NCBI GenBank assembly: GCA_958366985.1
Contig: CATXDC010000006.1
Location: 62,001 to 126,000, forward strand
DNA from: an uncultured Oscillospiraceae bacterium
Lineage (GTDB): Bacteria > Bacillota > Clostridia > Oscillospirales > Acutalibacteraceae
Direction: 5' to 3'
Length of the DNA stretch: 64,000 bases
The notes under the pieces are model-generated. The model was not told where the DNA came from and ran no database searches. It worked only from the letters and a program-made list of their open reading frames with translations. Below, one piece after another: positions 1-8,247 of the stretch; the first letter of the stretch is position 1, and the number at the start of each line of letters is the position of its first letter. The translations under genes were made by a program, and so were the position numbers.

Positions 1-11
1 AGCACTAATCC

Positions 12-50
12 AAAATGGAAGCAGTAACAAAAGTTGCTGCTTCCATTTTT
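12..50 (+). terminator. rho-independent terminator of a gene ending before the window
   Basis: The arms at 12-28 and 33-49 pair almost perfectly around an AAAA loop (GGAAGCAG with CTGCTTCC, one G-T wobble). They are followed on the plus strand by TTTTTCTTTT. The right-hand T-run fits a plus-strand gene that ends left of position 1. The left arm also begins with AAAA, so some minus-strand activity is possible. Confidence 0.75.
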
Positions 51-83
51 CTTTTGACACATTAAAATATTTTTTTAAACATA

Positions 84-117
84 AAATGAGCAGTGGCTAA
101 AACGCAACTGCTCATTT
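84..117 (-). terminator. terminator hairpin after the GH2 gene
   Basis: A perfect 11-bp stem (AAATGAGCAGT at 84-94 with ACTGCTCATTT at 107-117) lies 65 bases past the GH2 stop codon. On the minus strand the stem is followed by TTTTATGTTT, a moderate U-tract. It is the likely end of the galactan operon. Confidence 0.55.
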
Positions 118-181
118 AAAATTATTGCAACAATTTAAGGTTTACTGATATCATCATTCGGACAAGCAGCTTAATTTAATC

Positions 182-2536
182 TTAAATTTTCGCTGCGGTC
201 GAAAGCTGTACTGTTTCGCTGAAATTTTTAGTGGACGCTGTCAATGTTATTTGCGAAGCATTGTTATTAGCTTTTACCATAAAGCCTGCAACACCGACTT
301 CCGCTTTTATTGTATCGTGACCTATAACAGAACCGTTTTGCACAGTTAAAGTTATATTATCATTAAAATCAGTATCAGTGTTTCCGTTATCATCAACAGC
401 TGAAACATGGATAAAAATGAAGTCATTATCATTAGCTTTAAGAGGACAGCCAAAAGTTTGTGCATTAATTTTCAGAGCTGTACAAGGTTTGCTTTTATAA
501 AATGTTTCGGTTTTTACGCATTTGCTATTATAAAAGCCTTTAACTTCAAGTGTACTGCAGTCTTTCAAATCAAGATTGACAAAAGTAAAGGGAGGAAAAT
601 CCATATGCTCACAGTTACCGCCGTCAAACATACATGAAATGACATGCTTTGCCAAAAGACAAGGCTTCTCACTTGTAACAATGTGGTTTTCCTTAGTCAT
701 CCAATAATTGTCGTTTATCTGTTTACCTTTTCTTTCGTCGAAGGGGTTATCCGGTCCGTTATCACAGCTAGAAGACGCAATGAGCTTTCCGTCAGCGTAA
801 AGCTCTAAAAAGTCGCAGTTACTGTAAAATACCAGTTTACTTTTATTTTCCCATTTAAGGGCATTAAGATATATTACATGATCCTCATCATTTACAGCTT
901 TTGCCTGACTTCTGACAAACTGATAGGATAATTTAGGTATTCTGAAAATATCGTAAATTCCACTTTTTGAAATAGGCGCATCAGGATAATAACCACGGTT
1001 GTGGTCAATGCTTTCCCAAATAAGGTCACCGAGAATGCTGTTTTCTCTGAGATTATCGTTGTGTGAAAACTGGAAATTCCATGTTTGAAGCTGCATTGCT
1101 GCCTCTCCATCTCCTCTCGATACCCTGGAAGTACTGCGGTTTCCTCCAAAGCCCCAGTCACCGTACTCTCTCTTCAAAGTAAGACGATTATCCTTTTTTA
1201 AATATCTGCTTATAAAAGAGCGTGAATCCTTACCGTAATAGGGAACATCAAAACCGGCAGTCATGGCATTTTTTCTGCCTACCGTATCACCGCCAGTAAG
1301 AGCTCCGGGACATTCTCTTTTTACAATTTCGTGAAGTCCGTGAAGATAGATATCTCCTTCCTTTTTTGACCAGTTGGTTTCATTGGGAGTTACCTCAAAA
1401 ATAACAACACTTGGATGGTTTCTGTCCCTTCTCACTAAATCCACAAGATTTTCCCTGAGACGCTCTTTCCATATTTTGCCGCCTAAAAACTGCCAGCCGG
1501 GAACGGGATCGATAAGCAATATTCCCAGTCTGTCACATTCCTCGATAAAAGCAGGCGAATGCGGATAATGGGCAAGTCTCAGACAATTAACACGGCTTTC
1601 TTTAAGCATTCTCGCCTCTCTTCGGTGTGCATCGTTAGAAACAGCTATACCGAGATACGGATACTGCTGACCTCTGTTAAGGCCGAATAAACGAACTTTT
1701 TTGCCGTTGAGCCAAAAGCCCTCACTATCTACAGAAACCGTTCTGATACCAAAGTCTGTGCATCTTCTGTCCTGCTGATTTTCATCAAATGAAATAACAG
1801 TTTCAAGTTTATATAAATCAGGTGAATCAATATCCCACAGCTTTGGATTTTCTAAAACAAACTTTGCATTAACTGTACAATCGCTGTTTGGCAGAACAGA
1901 CACAGTTTCTTTCTTTGTATGTATAAGCCAATCTTCAAAAAATATATTATAAGTTATTTCTGCTTTTGCTTCGGTGGATTTGCAGTTTTTTATATTCTCA
2001 TAAACGGTAACTTCACCTTTATCACCGCTTACAGCGGTTTCTATACGCACTCCGCCACGCTCAACGCTTTTATCCATTGGATCGGTTAAATACATTTGAG
2101 GTTTGATTATAAGCTTTACATCACGATAAATTCCGCCGTAATAAAGAAAATCTAATTGATCAGTAGGTTTTCCGGGAGGAGTATCAGGGTCATCACGGTT
2201 ATCGACAACTACAAACACTGTATTCTCAGAGTCGTAGCGTACCACATCTGTTATATCAATCAAAAACGGAAGATAACCTCCGAAATGCTCCGTTAAAAGC
2301 TCTTTATTTACATACACTTTGCAGTTCATCATTACTGCTTCAAATTTAAGAAAAACCCTTTGTCCGGGAAACATTTTCTCAACGGAAAATTTTCTCTCAT
2401 ATTCGAAGATCCCCTGCTTATTAAAATACACATCAAGGGGTTCTACTGCAACTGTATGAGGTATTGTGACAATTTCACTTTTTTGAGCACCCGCCTCACG
2501 AAAATTCCATTGGTCATTTAAAATTAATTCGCACAT
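182..2536 (-). CDS. GH2 family glycoside hydrolase (beta-galactosidase-like)
   Basis: 784 residues, last gene of the 6985-to-182 operon. The N-terminus is a GH2 jelly-roll (about residues 1-145, with IPHT and YERKF), then an immunoglobulin-like domain (to about 265) and a TIM barrel. LAHYPHSPAFIEECDRLG is the GH2 barrel signature. The acid/base is probably Glu386 (PNETNW) and the nucleophile Glu457 (REYGDWG). Accessory beta domains make up the C-terminal part. There is no signal peptide, so the enzyme is cytosolic. The neighbouring GH53 galactanase and GPH transporter make beta-galactosidase on galacto-oligosaccharides the best guess, but GH2 also holds beta-glucuronidases and beta-mannosidases. 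Family assignment is firm; substrate is inferred from context. Confidence 0.88.
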   Translation of the reverse strand: MCELILNDQWNFREAGAQKSEIVTIPHTVAVEPLDVYFNKQGIFEYERKFSVEKMFPGQRVFLKFEAVMMNCKVYVNKELLTEHFGGYLPFLIDITDVVRYDSENTVFVVVDNRDDPDTPPGKPTDQLDFLYYGGIYRDVKLIIKPQMYLTDPMDKSVERGGVRIETAVSGDKGEVTVYENIKNCKSTEAKAEITYNIFFEDWLIHTKKETVSVLPNSDCTVNAKFVLENPKLWDIDSPDLYKLETVISFDENQQDRRCTDFGIRTVSVDSEGFWLNGKKVRLFGLNRGQQYPYLGIAVSNDAHRREARMLKESRVNCLRLAHYPHSPAFIEECDRLGILLIDPVPGWQFLGGKIWKERLRENLVDLVRRDRNHPSVVIFEVTPNETNWSKKEGDIYLHGLHEIVKRECPGALTGGDTVGRKNAMTAGFDVPYYGKDSRSFISRYLKKDNRLTLKREYGDWGFGGNRSTSRVSRGDGEAAMQLQTWNFQFSHNDNLRENSILGDLIWESIDHNRGYYPDAPISKSGIYDIFRIPKLSYQFVRSQAKAVNDEDHVIYLNALKWENKSKLVFYSNCDFLELYADGKLIASSSCDNGPDNPFDERKGKQINDNYWMTKENHIVTSEKPCLLAKHVISCMFDGGNCEHMDFPPFTFVNLDLKDCSTLEVKGFYNSKCVKTETFYKSKPCTALKINAQTFGCPLKANDNDFIFIHVSAVDDNGNTDTDFNDNITLTVQNGSVIGHDTIKAEVGVAGFMVKANNNASQITLTASTKNFSETVQLSTAAKI

Positions 2537-2593
2537 TAATTGTTTTCCTCCGTTTTATGAGATTCAAATATATATTAAAAAAGCTTCAAATCA

Positions 2594-3970
2594 TTATATC
2601 ATTTTTCTTTCCATAAGAGCAAAAGTATCAAGGGACGGAAGTTTAACTCCATCATAGCTAAACAAAGCCTGATCGCTCCATGAGGGTTTTGTACCCTCAC
2701 CGCTCCAGCCTGCCCCCTTAACAGGCAACCAGCAAGGCTCCCACCAGCAAACACCTCTTCCGATATTTCGGGGCAGATCAAGAAGTACATTTGTAATTGC
2801 ACACAGCAAGTCAGCCTGTCCTTGAGGAGAAATCCTATATGATTTATCACCTCTTGCACCGGAAAACACAGACATAGCATCCGGGTGAGAATCCTCCGTA
2901 AAAGCATAGGAAGTTTCAGCAATAAGAATAGGTTTATTGAATTTTACAAGTTTGGTTACTGTCTCTTTCATTAGATTGATACTGCCGTGAAAGAATGGAT
3001 AATAGGAAAGACCTATTATATCAAAATCAAGTTTTTTGATTTTGCCGAAAAATTTAAGTGATCGCTTTGCATTTGCTCCTGTGTCAATATGAATAACCGT
3101 CAAAATGTCCTTATCAACACTCTTTGCATTTTCTATGCCGGACTTTAAATACTTTTTAAAATTACGGCTTCCGAAATTTCCTCTTATTGATCTTTTCAGT
3201 TTTTCTGTTTTTGAATTTTTACCGTAAAGAGCTTGCTGTGTTATTAGTCCATTTGTGATTTCATTTCCGATTTGAACATATCGAACTTTAATTCCGTTTT
3301 TATAAAATTCAGAAAGAGAATTACGAGTAAATTCCCCTAAAGCTTTTGCAATACTGTCAGATGATTTTAAATGTGCCCATTCCGACGGTATTCGCTGATT
3401 TGCAGGGTCTGCCCAAAAATCCGAATAGTGAAAATCCACCATAATATCAAGACCAAATGCATATGCGATCTTTGCGATTTCCAGATCCCTTTGCAAATCG
3501 CTGTTTCCGCCGCCGTAAGGCGTACCGTTTTCGTCACACGGTTTATTCCATAGACGCAGGCGCACTGTATTGAATCCGCCTCTTTTCAGCATGGAGAAAA
3601 CATTTTCCGCTTCTCCATTTTCATTATAAAATTTGCCGCCGCAACGGAAGACCTCATATATTGATGATACATCCGCTGCTTTTATAAAATTATTCCGTTT
3701 TGCAAGTTTCTCTGAAAACTCTATTTTTACAGGTTCTAAAAGATTTCCAGTAAATTTTTCTGAGGGCAATACATCAGCCTTAGTTCTTATCCGTATATGT
3801 TTATTGTTTTCAGGAAAATAAAACAAAATGCTTTTTCCTGAATACACAGGATAAACTGTATTGTCCTTTATAATAAAATCTTTTTCACCTTCAAGGACTT
3901 CAAAGTTTTTTGACAGCAGTTTCCAATGCCCATGCATTTCTATGAAAATTTCTTCTATAAATTCTGCCAT
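2594..3970 (-). CDS. GH53 endo-beta-1,4-galactanase, intracellular
   Basis: 458 residues. GH53 members cut beta-1,4-galactan side chains of pectic arabinogalactan I. The catalytic barrel starts near residue 97 (KAADVSSIYEV) and carries the family motifs NTVRLRLWNKP, DFHYSDFWADP, QIGNEITNG (acid/base Glu237) and IAETSYA (nucleophile Glu352). Two features are odd. There is no signal peptide, although characterised GH53 enzymes are usually secreted, and about 95 residues of unrecognised, probably beta-rich sequence precede the barrel. The start ATG overlaps the end of the upstream lipoprotein gene by 16 bases, with GAGGAG about 11 bases before it, so the two are translationally coupled. It probably trims imported galacto-oligosaccharides for the GH2 enzyme. 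Confidence 0.9.
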   Translation of the reverse strand: MAEFIEEIFIEMHGHWKLLSKNFEVLEGEKDFIIKDNTVYPVYSGKSILFYFPENNKHIRIRTKADVLPSEKFTGNLLEPVKIEFSEKLAKRNNFIKAADVSSIYEVFRCGGKFYNENGEAENVFSMLKRGGFNTVRLRLWNKPCDENGTPYGGGNSDLQRDLEIAKIAYAFGLDIMVDFHYSDFWADPANQRIPSEWAHLKSSDSIAKALGEFTRNSLSEFYKNGIKVRYVQIGNEITNGLITQQALYGKNSKTEKLKRSIRGNFGSRNFKKYLKSGIENAKSVDKDILTVIHIDTGANAKRSLKFFGKIKKLDFDIIGLSYYPFFHGSINLMKETVTKLVKFNKPILIAETSYAFTEDSHPDAMSVFSGARGDKSYRISPQGQADLLCAITNVLLDLPRNIGRGVCWWEPCWLPVKGAGWSGEGTKPSWSDQALFSYDGVKLPSLDTFALMERKMI

Positions 3971-4803
3971 TTATAGTTCATCTCCTCATCGTCATAGGCA
4001 GGAACATAAATGTTTTTACCGAGGTACACCAGTTCAAATCTATATGTTTCGTTAAAGGCTGAGAAATTGCTGTCAAGCATTTCCTTTTCATAGACTATAA
4101 TTTTCGCAATTCTGCCGTAAGAAATTTCAATTTGAACATAACTTCCCTCTAAAACGCTGTCTTTATTGAAAGTTTCTTTATATCTTTCAAAATACGAGTC
4201 TTTCAAAGAAAACTCCATGTGCAGCACTGTGCCGTTTTTCTTGAAAGACAATTTTTCGCTGTTTTCAAAGTCTATGTCACTATACTCTATAAACTCCAAT
4301 TCTTCAAGCTGCTTTTTAAGAGAATATTTTTCAAATTCCGGAGATTTAACAAAATCCTCCGCTTTCATTTCACTAATATCAGCATCCACATATTTTCCGT
4401 TTTCATAATTTTTCTTTATGCAGACATTTTTATCCTCTGCACCCTTTGATGACTTTGAAATTCCGCATACTATTTCGTCAGTCATAACGGAATCTTTATA
4501 TTCCTCAATGTATACAGCAAAATTTTCGTAAGAACCGTCAGGATTCATAATGAGTCCGTCATTGTCTGCGTTACAGTGCACATTTACTTTTGTATTGAAA
4601 TTGCCGTTATCGGTAAATCGTGTTGTTTTATGATAATAGATTTCACTTTTCAGTGATTTTTCAATGGCGCTTTGAAACTGTGCCCATGCATCTTCAGCCG
4701 TTACTTCTATTCCGCAGCTGCTGAAAGACAGCGTCATAAGAATACAGGTCAGTATAAAAGCAAAACATTTAAAGACTTTTTTCAAAAAAGAATTATTTTT
4801 CAT
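3955..4803 (-). CDS. uncharacterised lipoprotein linked to a GPH transporter
   Basis: 282 residues with a type II signal peptide: basic start, hydrophobic core and lipobox LSFSSC with Cys30. It should therefore be tethered to the outer face of the membrane. The mature part is rich in charged residues and beta-type alternation (for example MHMEFSLKDS-like stretches), and I recognise no named domain. It lies 19 bases downstream of the GPH transporter and overlaps the GH53 start by 16 bases. This is the middle of the galactan operon, so a role in capturing oligosaccharide for the transporter is possible but unproven. RBS GGGGTG is seven bases upstream of the ATG. Confidence 0.75.
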   Translation of the reverse strand: MKNNSFLKKVFKCFAFILTCILMTLSFSSCGIEVTAEDAWAQFQSAIEKSLKSEIYYHKTTRFTDNGNFNTKVNVHCNADNDGLIMNPDGSYENFAVYIEEYKDSVMTDEIVCGISKSSKGAEDKNVCIKKNYENGKYVDADISEMKAEDFVKSPEFEKYSLKKQLEELEFIEYSDIDFENSEKLSFKKNGTVLHMEFSLKDSYFERYKETFNKDSVLEGSYVQIEISYGRIAKIIVYEKEMLDSNFSAFNETYRFELVYLGKNIYVPAYDDEEMNYKWQNL

Positions 4804-4822
4804 TGTTTGTCACCCCCTAAAA

Positions 4823-6985
4823 TTATTCCGCCTGCATTTCGGCTTCTTGTAAAATCAGGCTCTGATACTTTTTCTCCAGTGTATCGAGATGAATACGGCT
4901 CTGATATTCATTTACATATGCCTGACTTTCAAGATAGAAACGCATAACCGATTCATATTTTTTAATTTTAAGGGAAGCAGTTCTTATAGCTTTATAGCGT
5001 ACTGCAATTTCTTCCTTTGTGGAATGGGGCATCTGCTCAGCCTTTTCCACTTCTTTTCTATCGGGAACAACAATTCCTTTCGGATAATTCTTTTTGATCT
5101 TCCTGTTCATCATGCGGTATTTTTTAAGGAATGATTTAATATATTTTTTTGCCTTTTTAGAGTTCGCATATGAGGACATAAGCCCATTAAACTCAGTAGT
5201 ATTTGTAAGATTATCCATTTTATCAACAGGACATTCAACTAAAAGTGATTCAAAAGCAATACGCATCTTTGCCTCTTCACTGTCAAACTTTTTAAGTTCA
5301 TTATCGAAAAGTACACATTCCTTTTTACTGGACTTTAATTTAATGGCTTCGTTAAGCTTTGCCTTTGCCGCTTTAACAGCATCATGTCTTTTGGATTTAT
5401 CAGATTCTCTTTTGGCAGTGCGTATATTTTCTTTAAGCATTTTTATATCCGGCATATCAGCAGATTTAATATCCAGATACTGATGATACGCTTCCATGCC
5501 GTCTTTAAGCGTCTGGTCACTCATCTGACCTGACATATTGTCAGAAAGCATAACACGGAATCGTAGAATCCTTACAACCATCTGATGCTTTTCTTTTGAA
5601 TAATCATAGAAACACAGCGGGAAAAGGTTCATTGCTGCGCCTATCATTGAACAAACACATAGTACCATAAAAATATTGTTTCGTACCATTGGCTCATAAA
5701 GTATATCATAGTCAGTGGTAATTCCCAAGCTTTCAAACAGCATTGGTACAAAGTAGCCTGTCAGCATTGTTATGGGAAGTCCTATTTTATCTGCAAAGCT
5801 CATAGCGCTGTCAAGGCGCTTACCGCTTATGTATTGCTGATAGTCATTTACTTCTGCTGTAAAAACAGGTTTGTAAACAACACTGAAATAGTTTACAAGA
5901 CTGTTTAAGAACCAGAAAACAAAAAAGATAAGGGGCATTTTAAATGTAAGGGCAATTAGACCGAGAAAAACTATATTCAGAGAATTTTGTACTACGATAA
6001 GCTTTCTGTTTCCCCATTTGTTAAGAAGGAAAGGCGTCATAAGCATTGCGATTGTTGCAGATTCGCCTAAAATAAAATTGTATACGGCATAGGAAGACAT
6101 ATCCTGAGAACCGTAGACAAACGACCAGAGGAACATATTGCCTACTGCCCACTCCATAAAAGCAAGCCAGGTGGAAAGGGTTCTAAGCCACCAGTATTTG
6201 TTTTTGAAAATTTCTCTTGTGGACTGGAAAAGATTTGCACGTGGCACATAGCCTTTGGGCTTAATATATCTCTCCTTGCATCCGAATGCCGCAAACATAC
6301 TGAAGAAAATACCGATTGCCGCAACAGGAACAATAATATAACGGTATGTACGGATATCAGTGTAACCTCCGGTAATATCCGCCAACACATTTATAACGAT
6401 ATTATAAATTGTCGGAGCAAGTGAATATACAAGTGAAAAAATGGTCAATATTTTTGTTCTTTCTTTGGTATTGGGAGTTATAACATTTCCGAGATATGAA
6501 ATAGCTCCATCGAAATATGGACGCACAAAGACAACCGCTGCACCAAAAGAGAAAACCAGCATCAATTTTCTTGTATATGTCATCATGTCAAAAGGCAAAA
6601 AGACAAATACTGAACAAATCAGAAACAGCGGAATAGGAACCAAAGCTATGTATGGTCTGAAACGTCCCCAGCGTGTATTGGTGTTATCCATTATCTTTGC
6701 CCGAAGAGCTACAAAGAAAATATCCATAATCAGAACTATTATATTCATAGTTTGAATATGGGTAGGACGTATTCCGATAACAGAACCAAACAGCGTATTT
6801 CCGATACCGAGGCCTAAATAGTTTGCAAGCAGCAAAACCATATCTCTGCCCATACCGCCGATACTGTAATTGATAATCTCCTTGTACGAAACATAATTAC
6901 CTTTTGCAGGCACTTTCCATTGGGAAATTAAATCGTGTATAAAGGATTTGGCTTCCCGTACATGCTTGTTGCTGCTGAGATTCAT
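4823..6985 (-). CDS. GPH-family sugar symporter with long C-terminal cytosolic domain
   Basis: 720 residues. The first 460 or so form a typical MFS/GPH symporter with about twelve hydrophobic segments. The family's loop motif appears as TRWGRFRPYIAL, and VVYKPVFTAEVNDYQQYISG is the late cytosolic signature. GPH proteins import glycosides with Na+ or H+. Residues from about 470 to 720 are a highly charged, helical, Lys/Glu-rich extension that the other four GPH proteins here lack or have only as a short tail. First gene of the galactan operon (RBS GAGGG), divergent from an AraC regulator. The likely cargo is galacto-oligosaccharides or arabinogalacto-oligosaccharides, inferred from the GH53 and GH2 partners. 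Confidence 0.9.
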   Translation of the reverse strand: MNLSSNKHVREAKSFIHDLISQWKVPAKGNYVSYKEIINYSIGGMGRDMVLLLANYLGLGIGNTLFGSVIGIRPTHIQTMNIIVLIMDIFFVALRAKIMDNTNTRWGRFRPYIALVPIPLFLICSVFVFLPFDMMTYTRKLMLVFSFGAAVVFVRPYFDGAISYLGNVITPNTKERTKILTIFSLVYSLAPTIYNIVINVLADITGGYTDIRTYRYIIVPVAAIGIFFSMFAAFGCKERYIKPKGYVPRANLFQSTREIFKNKYWWLRTLSTWLAFMEWAVGNMFLWSFVYGSQDMSSYAVYNFILGESATIAMLMTPFLLNKWGNRKLIVVQNSLNIVFLGLIALTFKMPLIFFVFWFLNSLVNYFSVVYKPVFTAEVNDYQQYISGKRLDSAMSFADKIGLPITMLTGYFVPMLFESLGITTDYDILYEPMVRNNIFMVLCVCSMIGAAMNLFPLCFYDYSKEKHQMVVRILRFRVMLSDNMSGQMSDQTLKDGMEAYHQYLDIKSADMPDIKMLKENIRTAKRESDKSKRHDAVKAAKAKLNEAIKLKSSKKECVLFDNELKKFDSEEAKMRIAFESLLVECPVDKMDNLTNTTEFNGLMSSYANSKKAKKYIKSFLKKYRMMNRKIKKNYPKGIVVPDRKEVEKAEQMPHSTKEEIAVRYKAIRTASLKIKKYESVMRFYLESQAYVNEYQSRIHLDTLEKKYQSLILQEAEMQAE

Positions 6986-7081
6986 TGTAAACCCTCACTT
7001 TTAGAATTATTGTAGATAAAATCAGAAAACAAATACACCTCAAATTTATATAAGCCGAGATGTGATATTAAATACTTCTTC

Positions 7082-7110
7082 TTGTATTTTAGCATCATTT
7101 TTAGTATAAT
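7082..7110 (+). promoter_or_regulatory. sigma-A-type promoter of the AraC regulator gene
   Basis: TTGTAT (7082-7087), a 17-base spacer and TATAAT (7105-7110), about 40 bases before the start codon. The intergenic region 6986-7149 must also hold the promoter of the divergent galactan operon. That promoter is much weaker by eye (TTGTTT-like -35, no good -10), as expected for a promoter that needs an activator. Confidence 0.7.
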
Positions 7111-7149
7111 AAAGCCAAAAAATCAAGACTTTATGTGAGGAAAAGCACG

Positions 7150-8022
7150 ATGGTACAAAGCTACTGCGACTTTATACAATTCTATTCAGGTTCTGCCCCA
7201 ATCAACTTAATTGAAAAGGGCGATGAACAGTGTGAAAAAAACTATAATGTTAAAAGAGCCTCTTCGCCTATTTACGCTTTAGAATATATAGTTGAAGGAA
7301 GAAATGATTATATTATTAACGGAATTACCATACATGCCTTTCCGGGAGACATTATCCTTTTACCAAAGAAAAGCGTTCACAGCTATGGTAACGTTAAAGA
7401 TTTTCCATGCAGAAAACAATGGGTAATTTTTGACGGAAGCATGGCAAGACATTTACTCAATAGCTATTTGTTAGAGGGTCGATATTGCTTTCATTGTACT
7501 CAGGCAGCTGATATTTTTGAGGAAATCATGACACTGTTCGCTTCAAACCAGGAAGAATACATTTCAGCGGTCAAGAAATTTTCCTTACTCCTCCATAGCC
7601 TGCTTTTAGATATATCCTTTAATAATGATTTTGATGTAAACAATGACGAATCAATAGAAATGAAAATAAAAAGATATATTGACGAAAACATTAAAGAAAA
7701 TCTCACAACTCAAAAAATTGCTGATGAATTTCATTACTCTAAAAATCATACGATTATTCTTTTCAGAAATCGTTTTGGAATAACGCCTAAACAATATTTG
7801 ATAGAAAGAAAAATCGAACTTGCTTGTCTTTATCTGAGAAACACAACTATTCCCATAAAAACAATAAGTGATATTTTATGCTTTGCCGACCAGCATTATT
7901 TTTCAAATGTCTTTTTTAAAATAAAAAAAGTTACTCCTTCGCAATTCCGAAAGTCATCACAATATATTGACAGTGACGGAGAAAAGCTGAATTTCATATC
8001 AAAAAACAATAATAAAATATAG
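7150..8022 (+). CDS. AraC-family transcriptional regulator of the galactan operon
   Basis: 290 residues from the ATG at 7150. The in-frame GTG at 7135 lies before the GAGG ribosome site and is not used. The N-terminal half is a cupin-like sensor (GRNDYIINGITIHAFPGDIILLPKK). The C-terminal 100 residues hold the two AraC helix-turn-helix units (TTQKIADEFHYSKNHTIILF and PIKTISDILCFADQHYFSNV) followed by the VTPSQFRKS end. It is transcribed away from the GPH-GH53-GH2 operon, the usual arrangement for an activator of the divergent operon with a sugar ligand. Effector unknown. Confidence 0.9.
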   Translation: MVQSYCDFIQFYSGSAPINLIEKGDEQCEKNYNVKRASSPIYALEYIVEGRNDYIINGITIHAFPGDIILLPKKSVHSYGNVKDFPCRKQWVIFDGSMARHLLNSYLLEGRYCFHCTQAADIFEEIMTLFASNQEEYISAVKKFSLLLHSLLLDISFNNDFDVNNDESIEMKIKRYIDENIKENLTTQKIADEFHYSKNHTIILFRNRFGITPKQYLIERKIELACLYLRNTTIPIKTISDILCFADQHYFSNVFFKIKKVTPSQFRKSSQYIDSDGEKLNFISKNNNKI

Positions 8023-8100
8023 CTTTTTTAAGTTTAATTCTCCGCATAGCGGACAGTTGTTAAGTTCTCATCAAGCCGAAAACTCTTTATCTAAATCATA

Positions 8101-8137
8101 AAAAAACAAGTGACAGTAATTCTGTCACTTGTTTTTT
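8101..8137. terminator. bidirectional terminator between convergent genes
   Basis: A nearly uninterrupted stem (AAAAAACAAGTGACAG at 8101-8116, CTGTCACTTGTTTTTT at 8122-8137, loop TAATT) with A-rich and T-rich flanks works in both directions. It separates the AraC gene from the end of the mannosidase operon. The rest of 8023-8247 shows nothing I can name. Confidence 0.85.
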
Positions 8138-8247
8138 TATTTTTACTTAATTTAAATACGATATCAGCCGAAATGATGGATTTGGTGAAAAACAAGAATA
8201 AATGCCACTACTGTTTTGCCCATTTACGTAATTATAATATATGTTTT

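Noticed and set aside
54..82. TTGACA at 54-59 as a possible plus-strand promoter
   Set aside because: No acceptable -10 at 16-18 bases, and it points into the antisense strand of the GH2 gene.
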